Origin: Rhynchospora pubera
Taxonomy: Eukaryota > Streptophyta > Magnoliopsida > Poales > Cyperaceae
Length of the DNA: 64,000 bases
Direction of reading: 5' to 3'
Assembly (NCBI GenBank): GCA_028095005.1
Contig: CM051460.1
Location: 284,620,238 to 284,684,237, forward strand
The notes under the pieces are model-generated. The model made no database searches. It was given only the letters and a program-made list of their open reading frames with translations, and had not been told where the DNA came from. A program made the translations under genes and the position numbers. The first letter of the stretch is position 1; the number at the start of each line of letters is the position of its first letter. Positions 23,888-36,179 of this stretch are shown in pieces.

Positions 23888-25649
23888 TGATGAGAGGATT
23901 TTATACTTATATTTTGGTAGAATTTTGTCTCAAAACTAAACCAATTTGACTTGAGTTAGGTTAATTAGGGTTATTTTAATTAGGATTTGTGTCAAGAATG
24001 AGTTACTACCATAATTCCTACTTTAATGCAGATTTTGGACAAAAACATGACTTGGATGAATCAATAATGATGTAGAGCTTGTTGTAAGCTTTCCAACGGT
24101 TCTTGAATCACCTCAATCGGAGTCCGGATGAAGGAGATATGGGCAAAATACTGTCAGGACGCAGTGCTGAAATTTCTGGAACGGACCGTTCCAAATTAGA
24201 ACGGTCCGCCCCAGCCGAAACTGCCGAAAACAGCAGGATTGCCCGTTCTAGATGATTGGGACAACCCGTCCCACATTAGAACGGTCCGCCCCAACAGAAA
24301 CCGCCAGAACTTCCAGAAATAGTCCAGAGTTGCCAAATTTAGAGTTCTATTATGTCATGGCGGTTCTAATCTATCTCTGGCACTTCCAGAACGTGTCTTC
24401 TGCTATTTCCATCATCTCTACACATTTCTAATGCCTATTTAAACATAGTTTGAGGGGATTTTTGAGATATACAAGAGAGAAGTTCAATTCCAGATCCAAG
24501 TTAGGGTTAGATATAGTTCTATTTGAGAGAAAAGTCTCAGGTCAAGATCGTGGCAGCGCCGAATCGACTGGTTTGTGGCAGAAACAAGGCGTTTCGATAG
24601 AAGACTTCGACCTACAAGAGAAAGCCAGGACATATTGGGTTTTATTCTTCCTTTATTTTCTATTTCTCTTTGTTTTGCATGATGTCTTTTAGTTGTTGAG
24701 TTGATTGTTCTAGGGCTATGGTTGTAAACCTTTCTACTTAGTTGCTTGTTTTGTTTGAATATTTGTTTATTTGCTAAGTTAAGTTGCGTTTATGATTTCT
24801 GCAATTTTATTCTATCTTTTTGTTGCAATTTGTTACTGTTTGAATCTAATTATTGCGTTAAACAAAGGCCTAGTTTAATTGTCAAAGTAAAGTCAATCTG
24901 CAATAACAAGCAAACACTTAGATCAATTAGGTAGGCGATATCCGAAAGGATTTAACCAAACTTCAAGTAATTAGAAGTTTTACTCAACAAACCGAGAGGT
25001 TGAGAGTTTACCAAGACCCAGAAATCAATTAGAAACACCTAAACCAAGAAACGAGAGTTGAAATTTAGGAATTTTTAGGATTTATCAAACAGAACCCCAC
25101 AACTTGACCTGAACGAGAGTTAGAGCGCAAGTCTGTAAGTTAGGTTTGGTCCAATTCACGTAAAAACACTCAGCAAATAACTAAGTAGGATGACAAAACA
25201 AGTATCAACCATTGGAACGGACCGTTCCAAGGTCAGAACGGACCACCCGAGAGGGGGCGTCTGACCTAGAACGGCGAGTTCCAATCGTTGACAGGGCCAG
25301 GACGGTCCGTTCCAACCATTAGAACGGTTCGTTCCAACTTTGACAGAGGTAGAATCGTTTGGAATCAGAAATCCTAGAATTATTTGACCTGCTGATTTTC
25401 TCTTGTTTAGTTCTTGCTTTAGTCTTAATATTAGATCTAGGATTTGTATTCACCTTCAACCTTTAATCCACAAAAGAAAGTTGAACTCGTCTAGCTAGTT
25501 TAGTAAAGTAAAAAACCGATATTCCAACACCGTCCCTGTGGATTCGACCCTCGAGCTGTTCTGCAAACGATTAGATCGGTAAACGAGGTTTATTTATTTT
25601 GAGACTTGGTTCGTTTATTTATTTTGAGACTTGGTTCTACACCCGATCA
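23888..25649 (+). repeat. 3' LTR (1762 bp)
   Basis: Nearly identical to the 5' LTR. It is 25 bp longer because GTTTATTTATTTTGAGAC plus TTGGTTC is duplicated in tandem at 25588-25612 and 25613-25637, just before the end. Confidence 0.88.
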
Positions 25650-25654
25650 ATACA

Positions 25655-26019
25655 ACAATCTAAAAAGTTAAAGAAAAAAATTAAAAGTTATATTGGTGAG
25701 AGACTGAGAGTATTAATTACGAATAGATAGAAGAGGCACACAACACGGAAAATTGCAAACTGATTTTTGGTAAGATTTGGGGGAAAAGATTGGAGACAGT
25801 TAACAAATATCGGTACATTGTACTGAATCATGTTTTTCCCCCACAGACTGTTTTTACGGGAATTCACTCACATCTTGCGTGGCAAAATGTTCATTCATTC
25901 AGGTCAAAGGAAAATCTAACAACCAAAATATATTAACTTACACTGATACTTGTTCCATATCGTGGTTAACAATGTCAAATACGTAGAACTTCTATTTGCC
26001 TGCTCCACAGTTAAAATAA

Positions 26020-26056
<37 letters not shown>

Positions 26057-26527
26057 TCTTTTCTAAAAATTAGAGAAATATGTGCTTAAGCTAAAATTAG
26101 CATTTGGGATTGAATCAATTTATGTAGTTTGACAGGAAAAAGAATTAAGCACATGATGACAAAATCAGACTTGAATGTACACATTTTGTCAATGTTTAGG
26201 TTTGCTCATACAATGTGTGTGTGTGTGTGTGTGTTTTTCCATTTTTCAATGCTTTGCAATCATTTATGTAGTTAGAACTTCTCATAAATAAACATAATGT
26301 AAAGTCTGATTATTTTTACGTAGAACTCCTCGGTAACACTTAAAGGCTTAAACCCAGAAAAATATAAAGAAAGAAAAATCAAACGAAAAATAAATAATAT
26401 AAAGAAAGAAAAAGCAAAAGAATCGCTTAAAACCCCACTAACCTCCGTCTCTCTTCCAGTCTTCTTCCATTCCTATTTTTTTAGATCAGCACTGAAACAA
26501 CACAAGAGGGGAGACAGAGAGAGAGAG
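25655..26527. other. intergenic and HYDRA1 promoter region
   Basis: Contains an (AAT)n microsatellite at about 26017-26055 and (TG)n at about 26214-26234. Pyrimidine-rich and GAGA-rich sequence directly before the ATG is the likely 5'UTR of the isomerase gene. Confidence 0.5.
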
Positions 26528-28742
26528 ATGGCGGATCCGAGCCATCCGTACGTGCCTCGAGATCTGAGCCTACCTGGATACGTGCCATGCTTCCTCTCTC
26601 AAGCTGAGATCGTCGCGCCGTATCTCGGCTCCTCCGTACTTGTCGTTGTTGCCATCTGGCTTATCTCTGGTTGGTTTCATTCCATTTCTTTATTCCTATT
26701 TCACTTATTTGATTGTCATTAATAGGAAATTTTGAGGGTTTGAAAGTTTAGGTTCTAGGAGTGGTTAATTGAGGGTAATTCTTTACTTTGGTTTAGTGAA
26801 CAAGTAGTGGTTGCATAAAACCCCTCAAGTTGGAAATGAAAGTAAAATTGTTCAAGTTCGTCATCTGATTGAACCACTACACAGATTGGATTACATAATG
26901 GCCTTTTTCTTTTGAATGGAATTTGGGTTTTCCGTACTAATGTAACAGTTTGGTGTTATTGAATACTAATTGAATGCATGAGAAATGTTGGGTACTAAAA
27001 TGTCTTAAAATTTTTTAGTATTAATTGAATATATGAGAAATGCTGGTTGTCCTGTGCAACATTGCATAATTAAAGATGCAGTTTGCAAAAAGCCTACAGA
27101 CTAATCTGGCTCTTTCGATTGGTGTAACCTGTTTTGTTGTAGGTCGGATTGGAAGGATCTCAAAGACAGATAGGCTGTTGATGTGCTGGTGGGCCTTCAC
27201 AGGACTGACCCATATAATCCTTGAAGGATACTTCGCGTTTTCTCCTGACTTTTTCAAGGTCAATACACCACACTATTTGGCCGAAATCTGTAAGTTCCTG
27301 CTGATTCTTTATTTTATGTGTGTATCAGCTTTTGTGTAGAGTTGATTTGGAAGAAGAACCATGCAGTTCTAGTTTGGAATTTCGGGATTTTCCTATACTT
27401 GTTGGTCTTATGATCCTTCATTTTGTATATGTACCTGTTAGGTATTGTCCTGTTGTAACAATTTGGTTGGTTTGATCTATCCTATGAGGTCTATTAGTGA
27501 ATTGGGGCTCCTTCTTGGATTTTAACACTGTAGATTCTGGATAAAATAAAATAAAATCATAGGTTCTCTTTATCAAAAGTTTCTTCTAAAAGTAATACAT
27601 TTTTTTTTATATAACTGAACTTATATTGTCAAATGAAATGCTGAAATCCCATACGCCAACCTCTTCTGAATCAATCACCAGCATATACCAAGACAATGTC
27701 AGTATGATAATCCTTGGATAAGCCCCATACAATGTCAGTATGTCACGCAAAGCAGAATTTACATCAGTATCTGTATTATCGTTCTTATTAACTTTTCCAT
27801 CTTGCTAGTCTGTGTACTTTTAAGTAGGACTATTATTTAAGCTTCATAATATTGCGCATGTGTTGTTCCTAGAGTTCAGTAGTGTGATTTATTACAAGGA
27901 TATTACAAAATTACAGGGAAAGAATATAGCAAGGGAGACTCGAGATATGTAGGAAGAGATCCTGGAGTTGTCACAGTGGAAGGAATTACGGCTGTTTTAG
28001 AGGGTCCTGCATGCCTTCTTGCTGTGTAAGTGATCTCCACCACTCACTAAATACATAAATGTTTTTCCCTAGTTAAGTTCTCTCGAGTCATGTTTTTAGA
28101 TTAAAAAAAGAAATACTCTGTCAAGGGTACAAAGGCCTAACACCTCTTTTGTTCATAGTTTTGTTTAAAATCTGCTACTTTAGTACATGGGAAAGGATGT
28201 ACAGTTTGGAAATTTTTTATAAAGGTGAGAAAAGGGTGATAAGCATCTCGAGACCTTTGGGAAATCTTTTACTGTTAGATGGACATGCAGGAAAATTTTC
28301 TCCCATCTTTTTCTTAACTTATGAGGGGTAGTTTTGAACTTTCTAAAGAAAATAAAGGAGGGATATATGCATAAGTGCATAATGCTTTGATAAATAGCCA
28401 CTGTTGACAGGAGAAATAAAACTACATCCTTGTTGTTATCATTTTTCTCACTATCTTTTTTTTTTCTTTTCAATTTATGGCAGATATGCAATTGCAACAA
28501 AAAAGTCATACAGCTACATACTCCAATTTGCAGTGTGCCTCGGTCAGTTGTATGGCTGCCTTGTCTATTTCATAACTGCATACTTACAGGGTGACAATTT
28601 CTCAACAAACGAGTTCTACTACTGGGCCTAGTACATTGGGGCCAACTGCTGGTGGGTCCTTATTCCATCTCTTATTGCAATTCGAGCCTGGAATAGGATC
28701 TGTGTGGCATGTCAGCCTGACAAGAAGAAGAAGACTAAATAA
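26528..28742 (+). pseudogene. HYD1: sterol delta8-delta7 isomerase (emopamil-binding family), premature stop
   Basis: Converts delta8 to delta7 sterols in the ER membrane. Exons are 26528-26669, 27143-27289, 27917-28025 and 28484-28742, all GT..AG and in phase; the full reading is 218 codons plus TAA, close to the Arabidopsis HYDRA1 length. Family motifs are HPYVPRDL near the N-terminus, CWWAFTGLTHIILEGYF (with the His and Glu of the active site), WKEYSKGDSRYVGRD and VEGITAV. The codon expected to be Tyr in YYWAYYIGANCWW is TAG (28629-28631). Translation would stop at 181 aa and lose the last membrane segment with its Asn/Trp (NCWW), followed by the Lys-rich tail. The remaining 37 codons are otherwise well preserved, so the change is recent, polymorphic, a sequence error or read through. 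If the stop is an error, this is an ordinary functional gene. Confidence 0.85.
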
Positions 28743-29423
28743 AATTGAACTGTTCAATCCCTAGGGTTTATGTCTCAAGTTTAAAGGGTCGCTTGACACT
28801 AGCATAGTGGATGTCAAATTTGGGGCTTTGTTAATTCTGGGTTCATTTTCTGGTTAACTTGAACTTTGTTCAACCAGGAATTCTGGTTCTCCTAGCAACA
28901 TGTAGTTTATTTCATTTCATTTTATTTTGTTGTATGAATTCTGTTGCGAGGCAACAAGTTGATAAGGATACAAAGTTCAGCGTTTAAAAATGGAGCCTGA
29001 AGCTTGGTCTTTTTTTTTTGTTTCTTTTAATTTTACGTACTTGATAATTTTCTTCCTCCTATGTTTCATTTCAATTTATTGGTTTATTTTGTTGCTTTAA
29101 ATCTAAGTATGTTGGTTTTGAAGAACTGTGGAGATAAATGTTTTATAATGCAGCACTGCCTGATTTGATAGAATTTGCTGATTTCTGGAATCTACTGTTT
29201 TCCATTTAAAATATAAGAACGAATATAATGCTACTTGGATATTCCCTAGCAAATTTATCACGAACAGATTTGTTAAACATTATTAATTTATTATACAGTG
29301 ACCAATTGAAACTGAAACCACTGATAAGAATATTGCTCGTGACAATCCATCAAATTCTGTTATGCTGGAGAGAATCCTTCGAGCCCATTATACTTGTATG
29401 GATGTGTACTTTTAAAGCCCATT
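28743..29423. other. isomerase 3'UTR and intergenic
   Basis: The first about 250 bp are the likely 3'UTR. No further gene seen. Confidence 0.4.
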
Positions 29424-29582
29424 GGGCCGTTTGGATTGGAGTGGGAATTTGGGAATTTTCCTATTTCTAGATATAAATTTATTATAAACAATTCAAACTC
29501 TTCACAAAGTTACACACTTCCCAATAAATTTATGCCTAGGAATTAAAAATTCTTCAAATTCCTAAACGATCCAAACAGCCCC
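29424..29582. mobile_element. Tourist-like MITE
   Basis: 159 bp with inverted ends GGGCCGTTTGGAT and ATCCAAACAGCCCC and a 3-bp duplication ATT on both sides. It shares an internal stretch (ATTATAAACAATTCAAACTC) with the MITE family at 1952-2099. Confidence 0.7.
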
Positions 29583-30400
29583 ATTATTCTTTTGCCTGAC
29601 TGTTTTTTTTTTTTTTAAAAAAAATGATACATTTTACTGTCTGGGATGTGGGAAGTGGGACTGTGGGATCTGCCTTCGTCGACATAGGCATCATATTTTA
29701 ACAAATGTGAAAATGATGTCTGCACTAGAGCTATTTCTTGAAGCAATTTAAAAGTTTATTAATTTTAAAATATATTAAGTTTAAATGATTAATTTTAATC
29801 AAAAACAAAAACTTAATATATGAAGATGTTGGGGCATGATGTTTACGCGCTATTTAGTTATACTCTGCCTATCTTTAAGGGTCCAAAAAGGCCAATCAAG
29901 AATCGATTGTTAAAATTTTATTTTCCTAAATTGATGATGTATAATTGTCAAATTATCTTGCAGATGATTTAAATGTAGCTGGCACAATCGATAATGTGTT
30001 GTGCATTCCCCCAAATCCCAATAATTGTTTCTTCAAAAAGTTACAACTTAACACGTATATCCATACTCTTTTATGCATTTGCAATAGAATACTTGTGGGA
30101 TTATATGTTAATATCTGCTGACTAGGCTGTAATAATAAATAGATAACAAGAAATAATTTAAGTCGAAATAACATTTTTATCCTTTTTTCAGTTCTTGCTT
30201 TTGGGTTTTTCCGATTTACTTTCTTTTACCGATTATAAGTTTGTTTAAATCACAGGTCAGGTGCATACAAGGGGATTGATATTATGCAATAACGACTGAT
30301 CACTGAACCGCTTAACAAATTGACATTTTTCAGTATTCCTTTATGGTGCGTATTATGCAGTGTGATTGAAAACAGCAGCAGTTATTCCCAGAAATGTCGT
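29583..30400. other. intergenic
   Basis: AT-rich, with an adjacent T-run and A-run near 29603-29625. No gene seen. Confidence 0.35.
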
Positions 30401-30605
30401 TGTGTTTGGATGAGCCGGGAATAAAGAATTTCGATTTGCGTGCTTATTCTTATTCTTGTGCAACCCAAACAATACAAGAATAAAAAATTTGGGCCCTTAT
30501 TCCTATACTAACAAAACTATGTTATAAAAATAAGAAATTTGAATAAGCACGCAAACCGAAATTTCTTATTCCTATTTCCTATTCACGGCTTATCCAAACA
30601 CACCA
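30401..30605. mobile_element. foldback MITE
   Basis: About 205 bp. The left arm TGTGTTTGGATGAGCC...AATTTCGATTTGCGTGC is mirrored on the right by GCACGCAAACCGAAATTTC...GGCTTATCCAAACACA. Target duplication not clear. Confidence 0.65.
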
Positions 30606-31651
30606 ACATTTTGCATCCACTTTGCAGTAGGTGAGATCGGCATGCATTGATGGCACTCCCATGTTTCAATCATGTTGTTGGAATGCAACACCTTGATAGG
30701 AAAATAACTTAATAGTTTGCTGGCTTAACAAGTAATTTCTGTGTGCCTGAGAATAGTCTATCATGATGTGCCTAAATAACCAATTGATTTGGACTTTTCC
30801 TAGTAATAAGTAAGACATTGTTGTTGATTTCATTTATTACTTTTCCTTTTCCGACAACTTCTTTGATGAGTCCGATTATGTTTGTATCTAATTTTATGAA
30901 GTTTTCTGCAATTGGGCACGACAAAAAAGTGCTTGGTCCTTGGAAGCAATAATTTTTACTTGAATTTAGAAACTCCCTCTGTCGTACCTCTTAACCCATC
31001 ACAATTGATTACCGCTCTCACATGCTCCTAACATTACCGTGTCGGTGTATTTGGCAAAGTGTTGAATAAATTTTATTCCGAATAAGGCTAAACTTTATTC
31101 TGAATAAGAGTTTATTCAACTGCTTATTCTAATACCATCTATACAATGGAATTAGAATAATGCTTATTCAAAACACGTTTGGTTTCATGCCATCCAGCCT
31201 CAATAGAACTTAGGTGCATCTAAATCAGAAAATTATGCAACCAAGCATACCAAAGCCACCATATAAATGCACTACCGCCAGCACAACAACAATTCTTATC
31301 CTCTCAATGGTAGCTGGAATAAAATTACAACTTAAATAGATTGAAAACTTGCTATTCAAACAACATAGTCTATATTTACATGCTTGGATCAGACAAGAGG
31401 TTCTACATCTCCCTCTAATGCAACTCTTCTCACTAGTACTAGTAAAACTCATACAACATGCCTACCTAGATATATTGGATAATACCTCATATTTACACAA
31501 GATTCTCTGCTGCTTTGCAGTTTCCGAAGGTACTTGAAGAGGATTTCAAAATAGAAACCATCGAGAAGACAAAAACATTTTTGTACATCATAAGGATCGG
31601 ATTCTTATGTTGCGAGTTAGATATCAAGGATCTTTTTACCAAAAACATTTC
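30606..31651. other. intergenic
   Basis: A MITE-like stretch with GAATAA/TTATTC inverted strings lies at about 31050-31190. The rest up to 31651 includes the probable 3'UTR of the minus-strand gene. Confidence 0.35.
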
Positions 31652-32619
31652 TCAGGCAAAGGTGGGGACTGATGCGCGGCAATTGAAGCCCTCAATTCTT
31701 ACCTTGGGACTGCTACCATAAGTAGAGTTGAATGTAGGCACACCAGTGGGCTTTTTGCCGGATAAATCAGTTCCCAAAGGAGACAAGACTACAGGAGACT
31801 GGGAATTAATTTGATTAAGAAACTGTGCATCTTTTACTAATGGGTTATTGGTACGAACAGGTGGAGACCCGCAAAAGAAGCCTGTATTGCCAGTCAGATC
31901 ATCAAACTCTAAATCACTCTGCAAAGTAGACAAGGTTTTGATTTAGTCATACGAAAGGGGCATCACAAAGAATTGTTATAAATGCATACTACAACAAAAG
32001 AGCATTTAAGCTATTTACCTTGTTATTTATAATGTCAATGATGTCATGAGGACCATCCACTTTGCACATGGACAATAAGCTGTGCAATAATTAATTTTGG
32101 CAGAATCAGTACAAATTAAAAAAGCCCAAGCATAAAGTTTTATATATTATTTACCTGTTTCAATTTGAAATAAACAAATTGGCCAAATGATAATGAATAT
32201 CAATTTGTTGAAAACTCAAACATCAAAACAGACATAAAACATATCACATCTAGCCTTCTAGCATATTAAACCCACTAATATCGAAAATATGAGTATTGCT
32301 TAATTAAACTATTCCTCAACTACTCTACGTAGAAATCTCACCTACTGACCTACCACTCAAACCTGAAATTTGAAAGACAACACTCAATTTGCAGTCTAAC
32401 CAATTAATACACAAACCTTGAAGGCTTAGGGCTTGATCTGTTGAGGGTCTCAATGAACAGCGGGACCCGAGAAATTCGACATGGCTGAGGACAAATGACT
32501 TCTGATTTGGGAGCAGACTGGCCCTCAATTTGCCAAAATCTTGATCTTTTATCTGACACAAAATCAGACCTAGGCATGGTTTGTGCAAAGTTATTTAGCC
32601 TCATTGAACAGTGCTCCAT
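31652..32619 (-). CDS. conserved plant protein of unknown function
   Basis: Coding exons on the minus strand: 32619-32417, 32079-32019 and 31918-31652, joined in phase with GT..AG introns, giving 176 aa. Recognisable blocks are MRLNNFAQTMPRSD, PKSEVICPQPCRIS near residues 38-51, GFFCGSPPVRTNNP, SPKVRIEGF, and the C-terminal VPTFA. These belong to a small plant-specific family that I associate with Arabidopsis At1g13390/At1g68490, with no proven function. No membrane segment or catalytic motif is visible. A splice acceptor (CACAG before GAGGC, about 32632) shows at least one upstream non-coding exon, probably near 33300. The blocks are strong but the locus names are from memory. Confidence 0.75.
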
Positions 32620-33480
32620 TAATAAAGCCTCCTGTGTATGGGGAAAAAGTTAGAACGTTAGACAATGCATTCAAACTTATAGTCACATTTATCTTGAGAA
32701 AAGGAGGCAGTGTTAGATAAATGAATTATCACAGAAAAGGCCACTTAAAATATTTCACATTGGATCAGTATTAGATCAGCTCAGGGAAGGGAAATTACAC
32801 AATAAATCCATTAAGATTTTAAAAGTAAAACATACTAAGCAAATTTACATAAACTAATAAGAAAATATAATGCCGAAAGTTCAAGCTATCAATTTTGAAC
32901 ATCGCACAATGGAAGGACCTCGATAAAAGAATGATACATCAACTTTCGAGCAGAGAAAGCACCAAGTGGTATCAAGGAAATACCCATCGCAACACTACAA
33001 TTCGTAAATCGTCCGATCTAGGAAAATATCCACAGATCGTAGAAGATCCAACGAAAAGATAAGAAGCATAGAAATATCTTACCTATACCTATAGACAAAA
33101 TCTAAACAAATATCGTAAATAATACAAAATAAATACCAGATTAATCTTGGAAAAAAGGCCTGATCTCTGTCCGATCTCCGCCTATATCTCGCCAGAACCA
33201 CTCCGATCGCCAGATCTACAAAATCTATCTCTAGATCAAACCAAAACGAAGCGAACTCTCACTTTCCCTCCTCATATACACAGATCTACGCAGCAAGCCA
33301 TGGATCTACAAATCTAGCATCTATACGACGCGAAGAGATGAAGAGATTTCATCAGAGAAAGAGAGATTTATTCAAACTGATGAATGAATTGCACAATCTT
33401 ATTTTTTTTCTTTATTTATTTTTTTTTTCCTTTTTTTATCTCTTTCTCTCTCTTAATGCACGGCGAGAGAAACGGCTCGC
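32620..33480 (-). other. 5'UTR and leader intron of the minus-strand gene
   Basis: An acceptor just before the coding exon and a GC-richer, GA/CT-rich segment at about 33150-33480 suggest a leader exon there. It contains a short upstream ATG frame (ATGGCTTGCTGCG on the minus strand, near 33290-33303). Confidence 0.5.
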
Positions 33481-33507
33481 CTCGCTTTTGAGCCTATGTC
33501 ACATGCT

Positions 33508-33522
33508 TTATATATAAAAAAG
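33508..33522 (-). promoter_or_regulatory. TATA box of the minus-strand gene
   Basis: TTTTTTATATATAAAG on the minus strand, about 30 bp before the presumed leader start near 33480. Confidence 0.5.
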
Positions 33523-34078
33523 CTGAGCTGGAGCATCACCTTCCTAGACCGTGTCTACCATTATTAAACGCGCAACTTGCGACAAATCTGTGGGCACCAC
33601 TCATTTCTTCTGAATAATTTAATGAGGTGCGTGCCATCACGCAAAGACCGCGTTTATTTAATAAATGGTTTGTTTAATTATCTGAGCTGTGCCCGAAGGG
33701 TTGTTAGTGCATGAGGTCCAAAACAGAACTTCTCCAGTGCACAGTTAAACCATACCGGCCGTTTTGTGGAAAACCCTGCGGACGTGTCGCTCTTCCAACC
33801 AATAATTGGGAAAGCGACGCTTCGATTGGAATGGAGGGAAGAGATATTTTCTTTTCGGAGTGTCTCTCTTATTCTATTGCCCGCGTCGTACAGGTTCGTA
33901 ATCCAACAAAGAATTCGAATCCAGTATTTCAATAAATACTCTTGGAGTTTGGAAGTTTTAGGTACACCTAACTGCTGACAAGTTGGGCTATGTTAAAAGG
34001 ATAATTTTATTGGTCTAACTTACTGATATGAACCAGGTGCATTTTGTATTTGATTTTCGGATTATACTTTAATAAACA
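33523..34078. other. promoter-side intergenic
   Basis: GC-richer sequence to about 33900. Overlapping frames on both strands have no recognisable domain; not supported as genes. Confidence 0.35.
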
Positions 34079-34555
34079 GGGAGTTTACGATTTGGAATTT
34101 GGGGCTCCAGTTAGGGCAGGTCTAACCGGGAGTTTAGGAATACTAGTCTCGGTTTTAGTATGTGTCATAATCATGCTTTTGTCGTTTCCTTGGAAAGTTT
34201 TAATTTAATGATGCCCAAAATTTGAACATAAAATATTTCAAAAATAGGTGCGCAAAACATGGCGTTGGATGGATTCCACACGGTGGAGAAATGATATTTT
34301 TCTCTTTTCAATATAGTTTCGAAAATTGTCTTTTTGTTGTAATGTAGGTATATAACAATTATAGGTGCTGTAGTAGCAGTTTTCCATTAATTAAACATAA
34401 GATTATAAGAATTTCATTTGGATTGAGTAAAAGTTGTTGTATCAATTAAGTGTCATGACAACGTTTTGTCTCTTAACTTAATCAAAAAAATTTAAGTATC
34501 AAACCATAATTTAGAATAGATGAAAAGTAGCTCAAAATACATATAAAAAAATATA
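34079..34555 (+). repeat. direct repeat, about 470 bp, copy 1
   Basis: From GGGAGTTTACGATTTGG to CTCAAAATACATATAAAAAA, repeated at 37220-37682 with substitutions and small indels. Same orientation, about 3.1 kb apart. Looks like a local segmental duplication or two copies of an unrecognised element. Confidence 0.75.
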
Positions 34556-34586
34556 TCAATTCCATCTGTGAGAATGAAATCAATAT

Positions 34587-34781
34587 TCAACACTCATAAA
34601 TAGGACACTCGAAACCTAAACAAAAAAAGGCATTGACGGGCGCAATGTGCGCGAGGAAAACGCGTTTAATCGCAAATTGTGGTTGTGTCGATGTTGAGTT
34701 CGAAATAGAGAGATGAACCGGGGAGAAGGGAACAACTCTCCCCGTACAAGTTTCGGGTGTGGTGGCGGTTTTCATGGCCAT
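34587..34781 (-). pseudogene. remnant related to 3691-3840
   Basis: A 64-codon minus-strand frame starting ATGGCCATGAAAACC. Its GC-richer core (ACGGGGAGAGTTGT, GCGCACATTGCGCC) resembles the plus strand at 3700-3815. Unrecognised; probably two fragments of one gene or element family. Confidence 0.25.
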
Positions 34782-34799
34782 TGTTTTTTTGAATTTCTT

Positions 34800-35762
34800 T
34801 TAGAGAAAATCAGAAATGAAAGTACTCCTTCCCTATTCTAATATATCCTATATTGTTTCTAAAATTAGAAACAACTTCATACCTCTTTTTAATAATTTTT
34901 TTTGGCAATCATAAGTAGTTTACCACACTATCACTGTGTGTAAGGCAATCTACAAATATATACAAAATTTAATTGATTTCTCTGATTTCTCATTGCAAGA
35001 TTTACAAATATATACAAAATTCGAAATACAACTATTAAAATCATATTTTTGTGAATAGAATATAAGTATCATACTTTTATCTAATTGTCAACTTGGAACC
35101 ATAAAAATATAACTTTTATGCTAATATGTTTCACCTTTTTGGAATAATAATGAATTATTGTTAGCATTCATTGAAATAATTCAAGAAATATTTATAATAT
35201 GAATGATGAATCATGTTAAATATGCATGATAATTCATGGAAAACTCGTTTCCCACTTTCTCTCTTCGCCCTTTACTTTTTTAGACCTTGACATGCAAAAC
35301 TATCCAAGAATTATAAAATATATTTTGATGTTTATTCGAAGTGAACGCATTGGACATCATACTCGACAAAAAGGAACATTCTAATATACTCGAGACTATA
35401 CAAAATAAAAAGAATATCATGTTTTACAATGATAAAATTTAATTAGTCATCCTTTTGAAATAAAGGATTATAAGATACCAATTTATTACTTAAATTTAAA
35501 AGTACTTCATGAATATGTATATGTACGAAAGCTAGCATGCATAATAAAATGAACTACTTGCTTGTTCAGAATTTATAAAAACTAGACGCTTAAGTCTTTA
35601 TATTGTACGTTACGTGACCTTGAGAAGTTTTTGGGTTGTCTTATTACGCAGGTGAGGAGCCTGGTTAGTGACATATTGGTATTGGTCATATTGTTTGTGG
35701 GCTGATTGTTTGTGTTGGGTTTTGGATGGGGCAGGAATAGAAATTTATTTGGTGGGTGAGTA
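34800..35762. other. intergenic, AT-rich
   Basis: No supported gene. Confidence 0.35.
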
Positions 35763-35771
35763 TAGAAATAT

Positions 35772-36170
35772 GGAGAACGGCTAATGTGCCATAGATGGCA
35801 CAGAGGGTCCCGTACCATAGAATCATTTTTCGAGATTCAAAATTCAAATGTTCAATCCGAACCATTAAAGTTATTCACCATATTAAAATATTCTTGGAGA
35901 CCAAATTTTACATTTTTTTAAATTTTTCTACTATTTATTATGATATTTAAAAAAAACGTTATAATTGGACTATTTCAGACCCTCCAATTTGAACATATCA
36001 AAATAAATAGCAAAAAAATTCAAAAAAATATAAAATGTGGACTTCAATGGTATTTCAATATGGTGATCAATTTGAACGGTTTGGATTAACTGATTGAATT
36101 TCGGATCTTAAAAAAATGACTCAAAAAAGATATCTATGCCTTTGCCATCTATGACACTTTAGCCCACCTC
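35772..36170. mobile_element. MULE-type MITE with 9-bp TSD
   Basis: 399 bp with inverted ends built on GGCTAATGTGCCATAGATGGC and its diverged complement, plus inner inverted repeats around the TTTTTTAAATTTTT region. The 9-bp target duplication TAGAAATAT is perfect (35763-35771 and 36171-36179). Confidence 0.85.
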
Positions 36171-36179
36171 TAGAAATAT

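Larger units (their letters stand above)
19644..25649 (+). mobile_element. non-autonomous LTR retrotransposon (LARD), Athila/Tat group
   Basis: 6.0-kb complete element: LTR 19644-21380, internal region 21381-23887, LTR 23888-25649, TSD ATACA. The primer binding site TGGCGCCGTTGCCGGGG is complementary to the 3' end of plant tRNA-Asp, as in Athila. The internal motif GCGCTTCTTGGGAGGCAACC (about 21844) and the GAGGACAATGT...TTTGGGGGAG and TTGGGGGAA tracts are typical of the 3' part of these elements. There is no reverse transcriptase, integrase or protease, so it depends on a partner for movement. By eye the LTRs differ at about 8 positions plus one 25-bp duplication, so the insertion is young. 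Confidence 0.88.

Noticed and set aside
33678..33978. Overlapping frames on both strands upstream of the minus-strand gene
   Set aside because: No recognisable domain and no splice context; probably promoter-side sequence.
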